Below, in pieces: positions 1 through 7,057 of a DNA stretch of 9,326 nucleotides. The stretch covers positions 1,490 to 10,815 of the forward strand of contig DOCS01000016.1 of NCBI GenBank assembly GCA_003503355.1, given 5' to 3'. Each line of letters opens with the position of its first letter. Position 1 is the stretch's first letter. This DNA is from Opitutia bacterium. Its GTDB lineage: Bacteria; Verrucomicrobiota; Verrucomicrobiia; Opitutales; Coraliomargaritaceae. The position numbers and the translations under genes were made by a program. A model generated the notes under the pieces. That model searched no databases, was not told where the DNA came from, and saw only the letters and a program-made list of their open reading frames with translations.

Positions 1-122
1 ATACTCCGCTTCAATCTGAACGAGGACGCAATTAAATAACCGCCAAGCGCGTTGCACAGCGAAGCGGCACCGCGCTCACTCATCCCAGTCGAGCATCGGC
101 CCTCTGCTCTAAGGTCCTAGGG
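1..122. other. Downstream flank of the barrel gene, no clear gene
   Basis: These 122 bases follow the stop codon of the barrel gene and hold no recognisable gene. On the minus strand, bases 109-91 can form a 5-bp perfect stem (GAGCA/TGCTC) around a 9-base loop, 14 bases past the stop. It lacks a following T run, so it is at best a weak terminator. A second GC-rich imperfect inverted stretch lies near 55-80. On the plus strand the first 12 codons are open up to TAA at 37-39, which could be the tail of a convergent gene beyond the left edge, but that is too short to judge. Confidence 0.3.
91..109 (-). terminator. Possible weak hairpin terminator after the three-gene unit
   Basis: On the minus strand GAGCA and TGCTC pair perfectly around a GC-rich 9-base loop, shortly after the TAG stop of the barrel gene. 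There is no U tract after the stem, so a classical intrinsic terminator is not supported. The position at the end of the cyclase-FecR-barrel unit is the main reason for listing it. A 5-bp stem can arise by chance. Confidence 0.2.
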
Positions 123-1124
123 CTAAAATTGAAATGACAGCGTTCCGCCCAGGCCGAGATCTAGATTTTCATAATCGGCAATGCCCAGACCCGTCGATCG
201 ACGTTCCTGATAATTGGCAAAAAGACGCAGGACGGCATCATGGTTGAAATAATAGCTAAGATTCAGCCCCAGTCCAGCTGTGGTATCTTCACGATCGCCG
301 TTCGGGTCGTCGGTAAACACGGTATAATTGATTCGTGCGCTCGGCTCGACAAAGCATTTTGAGGTCAATCGATAGAGCAAGCGTAGGCTCAGCGCGTTGG
401 AAAAGCGGTCATTAAAATCGTCGCGAATGGTCAACACGCTCACCCCATTCGTTGCGTAATAGGCGCCATCATACGCAGCCGTGAGTCGAGTATTCGCTCC
501 GATGCTAAAATGACGACTGAGCGCCCAGGAAGGCACCCACTCGTTGTAGTAATCGCTGCCACTATCGTTGTTCAATGTTGTCCAGCGCAAGCCTGCGCGC
601 GCCTGCCAGGAACCACGGGTCCATTTGGCCTCACTAAACACACTGGTGCCGTCAAAATCGCTGGCACTGACCGCCAAGCCATTGATGACCACATCGCCCG
701 AAAGCTGACCATATTCAAATTGTTGATAGCGCATTCCGAGCTGGGCGGCCAGCTGTCCCCCGGCAACGGCTTTGTCCGGGGTCTGTAAACCGAATTGTGC
801 GGTTAGAATCCGCAAATCTGCGGAGCGCCCGGAATCACCCTCTGCCTGTGTGGGGTTAGTCGAATGCAGCCACTGCAGGTCAAGCAGGGCCATCAGCCAA
901 TCGTGTGCCGGCGTGCCTTGCGTGAGCAGGTATTGCGGTCCGAGGTCTTCGAGTTCTCCGGGGTACAACAGCGGCGGCTGCGACAGTGTGTAGGACTCCT
1001 CCTCTTCTTCAAAGACCGAAGGTGCATCCTCGGCTTCAAGTGATGCGTTGGACTCATCGATGAGCGATTGCGCCTGCCCGACAGACAAGAGTGCGAAAAA
1101 GAAAAAATAACGTGATAAATGCAT
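123..1124 (-). CDS. Outer-membrane beta-barrel protein, unknown specific role
   Basis: A 333-residue exported protein. Residues 1-18 form a signal peptide: a short basic start, a hydrophobic run rich in Phe and Leu, and a likely cut after VGQA. Residues 22-60 are acidic, with five Glu in a row (39-43), and probably lie in the periplasm. From about 80 to the end, short segments alternate polar and aromatic/aliphatic residues, as amphipathic beta strands do; I estimate ten to twelve strands. The last residues are LSFQF, and a terminal Phe is the usual Bam recognition signal of outer-membrane proteins. The start ATG has an AGGA two bases upstream, the best ribosome-binding site in the window, though closely spaced. 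The gene lies 44 bases after the FecR gene and probably shares its transcript. It resembles generic outer-membrane beta-barrel or DUF-type porin-like proteins; no substrate can be read from the sequence. It might anchor or export the FecR/beta-helix protein, but no POTRA domain of a two-partner secretion translocator is present, and it is shorter than those (about 550 residues). Confidence 0.75.
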   Translation of the reverse strand: MHLSRYFFFFALLSVGQAQSLIDESNASLEAEDAPSVFEEEEESYTLSQPPLLYPGELEDLGPQYLLTQGTPAHDWLMALLDLQWLHSTNPTQAEGDSGRSADLRILTAQFGLQTPDKAVAGGQLAAQLGMRYQQFEYGQLSGDVVINGLAVSASDFDGTSVFSEAKWTRGSWQARAGLRWTTLNNDSGSDYYNEWVPSWALSRHFSIGANTRLTAAYDGAYYATNGVSVLTIRDDFNDRFSNALSLRLLYRLTSKCFVEPSARINYTVFTDDPNGDREDTTAGLGLNLSYYFNHDAVLRLFANYQERRSTGLGIADYENLDLGLGGTLSFQF

Positions 1125-1168
1125 AATCCTGTTGATTACTTAAAATTCCAGTCAACGTGAGCGAACGA

Positions 1169-3481
1169 CTAGTTGCCCGGGGTGCCCAAAGGTGCGATCT
1201 TAATCAGACTACCGCTGCCCGAATCGTTGCCTCCCTGAGCGGTTGAAACAAAATTTTGCGCCGGCGAGTCGCCAACCGTCACATTGTGAATGAAATTAAC
1301 ATAGCCAGTCTGAGCGGCGGCATTGGTGTTGGGGTTCGCGGCTAACTGGCCGAGTTCGGATTGCAGGTTAATCTCACCAGAGATGGGGAACCTAACATCG
1401 GCCAACACCAGTGTCTGTGCCCCCATGCTGATGGTGCTCAAACCAGAAAAATCAATCTGTTGTAGGTCAACCAGCGCCCCACCCTTCATCACGAGATCAG
1501 TACCAGTGTACGATGCCGCGTTGCTCCGAATCTCATCCGCTTGTAGCCTGATGAAGTTGGCAGAAATCGAACTGGCATCCACGCGCACCAGCTGCGGCGC
1601 ATCTAGTTCGACCCGATCCGTACCGCTCAAAGTCACAGTGCTGCCGAATACTTCGATCGAATCAGTCTCTGATTTGATATCGATTGAGCGCCCGCTCAGA
1701 TTCGTGTCGGCACCTGTTATCTTGATACTTCCAGTCGCCGTCGCAAGCAAAGGGCCTAAATCGGGTGTAGCGGAAACAGTACTTGAAGTGATAAGTGCAC
1801 CGTCGACAGCTAAATCCCCGTGACTTAAAAGCTCTACTTTTTGTCCATACAAAAAAGCATATTCGGCAACGTTTAAGGCGGAATCAGCGGACAAGCGGAC
1901 AGTGCCTGTAGATATCAGGGTGGACGCGTGCACGCTAAGCTCGCCAACTGCGCTCGCTTCGATACCTAGCGCAGACAACTGTGATGCCCCCTGAATGGTC
2001 AAATCCGAGCGTTCACTCCTCACTTCAATGCCACCGAAAACGTTGCTCAAAGCGACTTGAGACAAGTCGATCGCCTGGTCACCAGACAAGACGAAGTCCA
2101 CAGAACTCGCAGCAGGGGCGTTCATCGTAAGACTGGTGCCTGTAGCGAAACTCAGGCTGCCAAGTGTCGAAAGATCAACGGTGCTGGCATCTGAGAACTC
2201 CGAGAAACCGGTGAATACATTGTCTCCGGACAACTGCAGCGCATCAGTCGCTCCGATAAAATAAAAATCATCATTTCCTAACCAAGACTCCACCACAATT
2301 GGGCTCAAATCCAGCGTCCCGCCATCGAACAAAATCGTGCCGGCGACAAAACCAACGAATGGATCATCCTCAGTCGTAGAGGCGGTGTCAGTCTGACCGG
2401 GAATCGTGCCCTCAGGAATAACCAAACCAGGCGCGCCAAAAAAGTTACTCTCGGCAAAACCATCCGTTTGGGGAGCCGCGGTGGTCTCGGTCGCTGCGAT
2501 GAAACGTTCCAATTCCGGGTCGGGCAGCGGAGTTGTGTCCGTGACTGCCTCATCCGACTCCGAATGTTTGTCACCAGACTGACTGGAAGTCGCGAGCTCA
2601 GAATCGCTGACTTGCAACACCACGGTTTCGGCATCTTCAGCTGTAATAATCAGTGCATCGGTCGTTTCAAGCCCACCGGTTTTCTTCTGCTGGTCCTGCT
2701 TTGCAGTCGCCTCAAAGATTAAGCCCTCGCTGGCAATCGGTTCGGCAAAGCCATTGATCAAGGAGGAACCTTTCTGCATGCGCCCGAGGTCAAAATTCAA
2801 CACTGGGCCCGGCTCTGCGCCCCGCGACGCCTCGCCCGCTGACGTATCCGCGCCGCTGCCAGCACTTGGATCTGTAGCATCCGCGGCCGTTGCAGTCTTA
2901 GAGGTCTTGACACTCTTCGGAGCCGTGCCTCCGCCCTCCTTCTCCGGCAGCACAAAAGTCATCTGTCCGGCTTGGAGCAGATAGATAGACCCATCAGGAT
3001 AGGCCACCTTTGCAGTGCCTTCCAGCACCAGCAATTTAAAGCCTCCATTCGTCGTGGCCGCGACAATGATTGTAGTGCCAACCACCGATGCGGTGGCCGA
3101 CGCGGTCACCACACGACCGCCCCCGCGGCCTTCGGGAGAATGAAACAACAGTGAGCCCCGCTTTAGATTGATGGAGCGACTCTTCTCATCAAAGGAAAAC
3201 AGGGTATTGGAACCGATCCGAGTAATCGTCCCATCGTCCGCCTCGAGGCGTGCCCGCGAGCGGCGCCCAGTTTGCAAGAAATCGGGTGCCTTGAAGCGTG
3301 CGTTTAATCCAGCCGGGCTCGGCTGCAGAGCCTCACCCGACAAAATCGAGACGTCGTTGATGACCTCAACGACAGTCGATTCAGTCAGCGGCTGGATCGA
3401 TCTGGCCTCGAGTGTCGCCGTAGTCCAATTCAAAAGCGCCAAAATAAACCCCAGCGAGGAGCTCCGTATCAAAAATTCCAT
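1169..3481 (-). CDS. Exported FecR-domain protein with beta-helical (haemagglutinin-like) half
   Basis: A 770-residue protein from the ATG at 3481. The frame is open ten codons further to a TTG at 3511, but the ATG is preferred because it puts a clean signal peptide at the N terminus: basic start, hydrophobic SLGFILALL, likely cut after LEA at residue 26. Residues about 60-177 are a FecR domain: a stretch with LEADDGTITRIGSNTLFSF, a TASATASVVGTT motif, then LLVLEGTAKV and a GQ-containing end. Residues about 181-225 form a Gly/Ala/Ser/Thr linker, and about 260-375 is acidic and low in order. From about 385 to 705 short repeats rich in Leu, Val, Ser, Thr, Asn and Asp ('sIdIkset', 'dLtIqgas') resemble the beta-helix of filamentous haemagglutinin-type adhesins. 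The tail has YVNFIHNVT. There is no cysteine, no transmembrane helix after the signal, and no visible sorting motif. Classical FecR proteins are anti-sigma regulators anchored in the inner membrane; this one has neither the anchor nor a sigma-factor neighbour. It follows the cyclase by 37 bases. Its role is unknown; a surface or periplasmic signalling or adhesive protein is inferred. Confidence 0.85.
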   Translation of the reverse strand: MEFLIRSSSLGFILALLNWTTATLEARSIQPLTESTVVEVINDVSILSGEALQPSPAGLNARFKAPDFLQTGRRSRARLEADDGTITRIGSNTLFSFDEKSRSINLKRGSLLFHSPEGRGGGRVVTASATASVVGTTIIVAATTNGGFKLLVLEGTAKVAYPDGSIYLLQAGQMTFVLPEKEGGGTAPKSVKTSKTATAADATDPSAGSGADTSAGEASRGAEPGPVLNFDLGRMQKGSSLINGFAEPIASEGLIFEATAKQDQQKKTGGLETTDALIITAEDAETVVLQVSDSELATSSQSGDKHSESDEAVTDTTPLPDPELERFIAATETTAAPQTDGFAESNFFGAPGLVIPEGTIPGQTDTASTTEDDPFVGFVAGTILFDGGTLDLSPIVVESWLGNDDFYFIGATDALQLSGDNVFTGFSEFSDASTVDLSTLGSLSFATGTSLTMNAPAASSVDFVLSGDQAIDLSQVALSNVFGGIEVRSERSDLTIQGASQLSALGIEASAVGELSVHASTLISTGTVRLSADSALNVAEYAFLYGQKVELLSHGDLAVDGALITSSTVSATPDLGPLLATATGSIKITGADTNLSGRSIDIKSETDSIEVFGSTVTLSGTDRVELDAPQLVRVDASSISANFIRLQADEIRSNAASYTGTDLVMKGGALVDLQQIDFSGLSTISMGAQTLVLADVRFPISGEINLQSELGQLAANPNTNAAAQTGYVNFIHNVTVGDSPAQNFVSTAQGGNDSGSGSLIKIAPLGTPGN

Positions 3482-3518
3482 ATAGCACGTTATCTCAGAC
3501 ACACGCCACAAGTTAAGC

Positions 3519-5690
3519 TTATTTTGTCTGCATCACATAAACAAAATCCCAATCATCCGGCGGTGGATTTTGCAGCAACCTCTCACAGCGCTCGATGTAC
3601 AACTGAGCCGCCACCTGTTGCGAAGGCTCGGTCGCCGCCAAGTCACAAAACCCAGACCGGGCACGCTCGAACTCCCTCGACCGATAGGCTCGCAGCGCCT
3701 CATTCCACAGCTCCAACCAAGCTGGAGGCGATCCGCCGTCGCGCTCACTCAGCGGTGCATACACCGCGATGCCCCGTGTCTTGCCCTTGACTTGAATAAT
3801 ATCCAGCTCCTGAAAATAAAAGCGATCACGGCAACTCACATAGACTGCCGCCGAAACCAGAACCGCACATCCGTATTGCTTGGTCGCGCCCTCCAGCCGA
3901 GCGCCCAAATTGACCACGTCCCCCATCACGGCAAACTCCATGCGCTGCGAATGGCCTAGATTACCGACAAAGCAAGGGCCATAGCTGATGCCGATGCCGA
4001 TCTGCAGGGCAGCCTTATCTGGATCTCCAGACCAGCCGGCATTCAAGCGTTCGATGCGTCGATTCATGTCGAGTGCACTCTGAATCGCGGAGGTGCAATC
4101 CTCCTCATCGCCTTTAGAATAAAAGCCGCCCCAGAAAGCGAGTATCGCGTCGCCAATATACTTATTCAGCGAACCTTGGTGTTGATGAATCCCATCCACC
4201 ATGCTCTCGAAATATTCATTCAGGTGAGCGACCAGGCCCTCCGGCGCATATTGCTCACTCAAGGTGGTAAAGCCCCGAATATCAGAAAACAGCACCGCGA
4301 TCGGGCGATTGGCACCGCGTAACAGCGCTTCCAGCTCCGAGGAATCGTCGGATAAAAGTTGTGCAATTTCAGGCGAGAGGTAGCGGCTCAAATAGCCACG
4401 CAGGCGCCGCTTTTCATATTGCTCGATCGCAAAGTCGAACACCAGCAGGCCGAAACCACCCATCACCAGTATCAGGACCGGACCGACCAAAGGCAGCAGA
4501 AACGCGTTTGCTTCAAATAGCAGCTGGCTCACAAACAGGTAACTCAGCAGTAGCGTGAACAAGCAAACACTTTTCTTGAAGGCGCTCTTGAACAACAAAT
4601 AGCTCACACACAGGAGTACGCTGAGGGCAATGATTAAGCCCACGCGCCACGCCCCGCTCAGTGTGCGAATAAAAGTCCCATTCAGCAATGATCGAGCGAC
4701 ATGGCCGTGCGATTCCACCCCATACATATCGCCCCACGGAGTGCTGACTCGGTCCTTGAAGAAATCAGAACAGGCCCCGACGAGGACGATCGCATCTTCG
4801 AACAATCCAGCATGCGGCTCAAAACGATCCTGCAGTAATATGTCCGCCACACTGACCGTGGAAAAATAATCTAGGCCCCCATAGTTGATCAGTGGGTACT
4901 CGAACACACCAGGCACCGAGGGCTCCAGAGTCGAATCATAGAGCAAGGCGGCCTGCACGCCGAGCGCATACTGCTTCGCCGCGGCTTGCGCACGAGGTCC
5001 CAGCCGTGCAAATTGAACTGCATCGTCTGTTATGCTGATTTTCTCCGCAAAAAGATTAGTGCTGATCTTTGCACGGCGGAGCACACCGTCTTCGTCGAGT
5101 TTGATATTTACAAAACCGAGCATGCCGGAAGTGTCTGCAGGCAAGAGATCATCGTAGGGCAAACGTTCCTGCACTGGCGTCTCCGCCATTTCACTCTCGG
5201 AGGGAACATAGTCATAACCGAGTACGATCCTGTTGCGATTCGCTGCAATGCAGTCGTAGAAGCCCCAGTCCCCTGGATTCGCGGTAGGAAAGACCAAGTC
5301 AAATGCCACCACTCGGGCGCCTGCATCAATCAAGCGCTGGGCCACCACACCATACACCTCGCGATTCCAGGGCCATCCCTCGGCCATATAACGCGCTTCA
5401 GGTGACTTCGCTAGATCCTCCTCGCTTAAGTCAGGATACAGCGAACGATCATCAATCCCGACAATCACAATTTGAGCCTGATCGTCTACCGAGGGCTCCG
5501 CGCCGCGAAGCATAAAGCGGAAGGAAAGCGCCGACTGCTCAATCGCATAAATGAATTTCAACCGCTGAAACTGAGGCAGCAGCACCAGTGCGCTCAACGC
5601 AGCTACAATAAGAACAAAGCAAAGCGGCCGCCAGCGTTTGAGCACTGCAAGCACAGAACCGGGCCCTGAATCTGATGACGCCTGCCTCAT
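3519..5690 (-). CDS. CHASE2-domain class III adenylate cyclase
   Basis: A 723-residue inner-membrane receptor that converts ATP to cAMP. Order of parts: a cytoplasmic basic start; TM1 at about 22-40; a CHASE2 periplasmic sensor at about 45-345 (IVIVGIDDRSL, a WPWNR segment, VVAFDLVF, IVLVGACSDFFKDRVSTPWG); three TM helices at about 348-367, 376-392 and 396-418; an EKRRLRGYLSRYLSPE linker; and the catalytic domain at about 462-645. Catalytic residues are complete: metal-binding Asp470 (FSDIRGFT) and Asp514 (GDAILAFWG); Lys510 and Asp591, the pair that selects adenine over guanine; Asn594 and Arg598 for the transition state. So cAMP rather than cGMP is the predicted product. The C terminus (656-723) is TPR-like and ends with the PPPDDWDF...TK tail common in CHASE2 cyclases. 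The ATG overlaps a small upstream ORF as ATGA and has no Shine-Dalgarno sequence. In-frame upstream codons are open but offer no start before a stop. The ligand sensed is unknown; CHASE2 domains are extracellular sensors of undefined signals. Confidence 0.95.
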   Translation of the reverse strand: MRQASSDSGPGSVLAVLKRWRPLCFVLIVAALSALVLLPQFQRLKFIYAIEQSALSFRFMLRGAEPSVDDQAQIVIVGIDDRSLYPDLSEEDLAKSPEARYMAEGWPWNREVYGVVAQRLIDAGARVVAFDLVFPTANPGDWGFYDCIAANRNRIVLGYDYVPSESEMAETPVQERLPYDDLLPADTSGMLGFVNIKLDEDGVLRRAKISTNLFAEKISITDDAVQFARLGPRAQAAAKQYALGVQAALLYDSTLEPSVPGVFEYPLINYGGLDYFSTVSVADILLQDRFEPHAGLFEDAIVLVGACSDFFKDRVSTPWGDMYGVESHGHVARSLLNGTFIRTLSGAWRVGLIIALSVLLCVSYLLFKSAFKKSVCLFTLLLSYLFVSQLLFEANAFLLPLVGPVLILVMGGFGLLVFDFAIEQYEKRRLRGYLSRYLSPEIAQLLSDDSSELEALLRGANRPIAVLFSDIRGFTTLSEQYAPEGLVAHLNEYFESMVDGIHQHQGSLNKYIGDAILAFWGGFYSKGDEEDCTSAIQSALDMNRRIERLNAGWSGDPDKAALQIGIGISYGPCFVGNLGHSQRMEFAVMGDVVNLGARLEGATKQYGCAVLVSAAVYVSCRDRFYFQELDIIQVKGKTRGIAVYAPLSERDGGSPPAWLELWNEALRAYRSREFERARSGFCDLAATEPSQQVAAQLYIERCERLLQNPPPDDWDFVYVMQTK

Positions 5691-5824
5691 CCCAAAGCGG
5701 CGAGCGAGGCACGACTCAGTAAGACGGTGGGTGGGTAGTGAATCGCTTCATCGAGCAAGCGACCGTCTGGAATCTGAAGTTGTGGCATATGAGTACACGT
5801 TATTTTAACCCGATTGAGACGCAT
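5687..5824 (-). CDS. Possible small ORF (45 or 33 codons) overlapping the cyclase start
   Basis: An open frame on the minus strand between rsgA and the cyclase. From the ATG at 5824 it encodes 45 residues; from a second in-frame ATG at 5788 it encodes 33 (beginning MPQLQIPDGRLLDEAIHYPP and ending SLAALG). Its TGA stop (5689-5687) overlaps the cyclase ATG (5690-5688) as ATGA, the classic arrangement for coupled translation. There is no signal peptide, membrane segment or known motif, and no good Shine-Dalgarno sequence before either ATG. The cyclase also lacks one, so it may rely on re-initiation after this ORF. It matches no family that I recognise. It could equally be chance, as the gap is short and open frames of this length are common. 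A leader peptide or a small cyclase partner are the other possibilities. Confidence 0.35.
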   Translation of the reverse strand: MRLNRVKITCTHMPQLQIPDGRLLDEAIHYPPTVLLSRASLAALG

Positions 5825-5841
5825 TCTGGCCACAGTGTCGA
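5802..5841 (-). promoter_or_regulatory. Weak promoter candidates for the cyclase unit
   Basis: Two partial sigma-70-like signals lie in the gap. TCGACA (5841-5836, five of six matches to TTGACA) is followed 17 bases later by CTCAAT (5818-5813, three of six matches to TATAAT). Separately, TAAAAT (5807-5802, five of six matches) has no good -35 element at 16-18 bases. Either would give a transcript starting just before the ATG at 5788. The 238-base gap is by far the largest in the window, so a promoter for the cyclase-FecR-barrel unit is expected here, but its exact position is not established. Confidence 0.25.
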
Positions 5842-5843
5842 AA

Positions 5844-5885
5844 CTGAAACATGCTCAGGGCGATCGGAATCGCGACAGACTTCAG
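5844..5885 (-). other. Nested inverted repeats between rsgA and the cyclase unit
   Basis: On the minus strand a perfect 5-bp stem, GCGAT/ATCGC with loop TCCG (5873-5860), sits inside an outer CTGAA/TTCAG pair (5885-5881 with 5848-5844). No T run follows, so this is not a standard intrinsic terminator. It could be a regulator-binding palindrome upstream of the cyclase unit, a structured leader, a weak terminator of rsgA, or chance. The flanking sequence to 5928 shows nothing else. Confidence 0.25.
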
Positions 5886-5928
5886 CGAGCAACACGCCCC
5901 AAATACACTTCAAGCTGATCTTTTGCGG

Positions 5929-7029
5929 TTAAGGTCGGGACTGCCTGCGCTTGTGCTTATCGCTGTATTTCTCGCCCTTTGATTTGAGCTCGCGGCGCGA
6001 GCGACGGCTGACGGTGAGCTGACGTTTCTTCTGACGTTGGCTGAGTTGTGCGAGTTCGAAATCTAGCTTCAAATAATTGATAAAACGCTCCCGACAGAGC
6101 GTGCCAGCTTCAATCGCAGCATGAATCGCACAGCCCTTATCCGAGCCGTGTTTACAGTCATGAAACTTACACTGACTGGCGATTTCATCAAAGTCTTTAA
6201 AACTCTCCTTTAACGTTTTCGCATCGGTCCAGACTTGGACTTCGCGAATGCCGGGGTTGTCGATCAACATGCCACCACGCCGAAGGGCGAGCAGTTCGCG
6301 CGCGGTGGTGGTGTGCATGCCCTTACCGGTCACGCCGTTGACTTCGCCGGTCCAGAGCCAATCCTGGCCGATCAGCTGATTAATCAGCGACGACTTGCCG
6401 ACCCCACTGGAACCGATCAACGCAATCGTTTTGCCAGGTTGCAGATAGCCGCGCAGCGCATCCACTCCGGAACTATCCAACGCCGAGGTGATACAGACGT
6501 CGACATCTGGATTCAAGGCCAGCAGCTGTGCTTTGGCAGCTTGGATAGCTTCATCCGGATACTGGTCGGACTTATTCAGCAATACAACCGCTCGCGCGCC
6601 ACTACGCTGCATCACCGCAAAATAGCGCTCCATCCGCCGTGCATTGAAATCCAGCGCGGCATCGGTGACGACAAACACAACATCCACATTGGCGGCGATC
6701 ACTTGCTCTTCGGTGCCTTTGCCGGGGGCTTTGCGCGACAGGCAGGTTTGCCGCTCCAGACGCGCACGGATCACCGCTTCATATTCATTGCCCTCGTCCC
6801 CCATTTCCAGCGCGACCCAATCCCCCACCGACGGCAGTGCCGCATCGGTCTCGGCCTCGTGGTACACCGCACCGCCCAAGGCGACTTCGATCTCGGTGCC
6901 ATCGCCGAGGATCGCGCCATACGAGATCTTATTGTCGCGAATCAAGCGCGCCGGCTCCCAACCGTTGCTGTAACAATCGGCAAATTCAGCTTCAAAGCGT
7001 GGGTTCCATCCAAGGTCATTCAGTGTCAT
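5929..7029 (-). CDS. rsgA: Ribosome small subunit-dependent GTPase A (RsgA/YjeQ/YloQ)
   Basis: A 366-residue cytoplasmic GTPase that binds the immature 30S subunit near the decoding centre and uses GTP hydrolysis to check maturation and release assembly factors. An OB-fold lies at about 25-110 (SVGDWVALE). The G motifs are circularly permuted, the hallmark of the family: G4 NKSD (152-155), G5 TSAL (181-184), G1 GSSGVGKS (206-213), switch GMHTTT (237-242) with the family's His, and G3 DNPG (257-260). A zinc site follows: Cys287, Cys292, His294 and Cys300. The C-terminal 35 residues are rich in Lys and Arg, as expected for rRNA contact. The start MTLNDLGWNP matches the usual N terminus of the long subfamily, which supports this ATG, although no Shine-Dalgarno sequence precedes it. 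The gene follows the DEAD-box helicase by 28 bases and probably shares its transcript; both act on RNA or ribosome assembly. Confidence 0.95.
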   Translation of the reverse strand: MTLNDLGWNPRFEAEFADCYSNGWEPARLIRDNKISYGAILGDGTEIEVALGGAVYHEAETDAALPSVGDWVALEMGDEGNEYEAVIRARLERQTCLSRKAPGKGTEEQVIAANVDVVFVVTDAALDFNARRMERYFAVMQRSGARAVVLLNKSDQYPDEAIQAAKAQLLALNPDVDVCITSALDSSGVDALRGYLQPGKTIALIGSSGVGKSSLINQLIGQDWLWTGEVNGVTGKGMHTTTARELLALRRGGMLIDNPGIREVQVWTDAKTLKESFKDFDEIASQCKFHDCKHGSDKGCAIHAAIEAGTLCRERFINYLKLDFELAQLSQRQKKRQLTVSRRSRRELKSKGEKYSDKHKRRQSRP

Positions 7030-7057
7030 GGTGCGTCTGGTTCAGCTGCTATTGTAC

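Noticed and set aside
1..39. Possible C-terminal tail of a plus-strand gene (12 codons to TAA)
   Set aside because: Too short to test and no recognisable motif; the other two plus frames also close within about 35 bases.
1169..1900. Two-partner secretion pair (beta-helix protein plus the following barrel)
   Set aside because: The barrel lacks POTRA domains and is much shorter than a TpsB translocator, and the beta-helix protein has no visible TPS domain after its signal peptide, having a FecR domain there instead.
4986..5405. Plus-strand frame of 139 codons opposite the CHASE2 region
   Set aside because: Antisense to a well supported sensor domain; composition fits a shadow frame.
5738..5932. 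Plus-strand frame of 64 codons across the rsgA-cyclase gap
   Set aside because: No ribosome-binding site or family match, and it ends inside the rsgA stop codon. The minus-strand frame with the ATGA overlap is the better candidate for this gap.
6247..6330. RsgA variants: GMHTTT for the common GRHTTT, and DNPG for DTPG
   Set aside because: The catalytic-type His and G-motif positions are kept, and E. coli RsgA itself has GQHTTT and DSPG, so these places tolerate change. Not evidence of inactivity.
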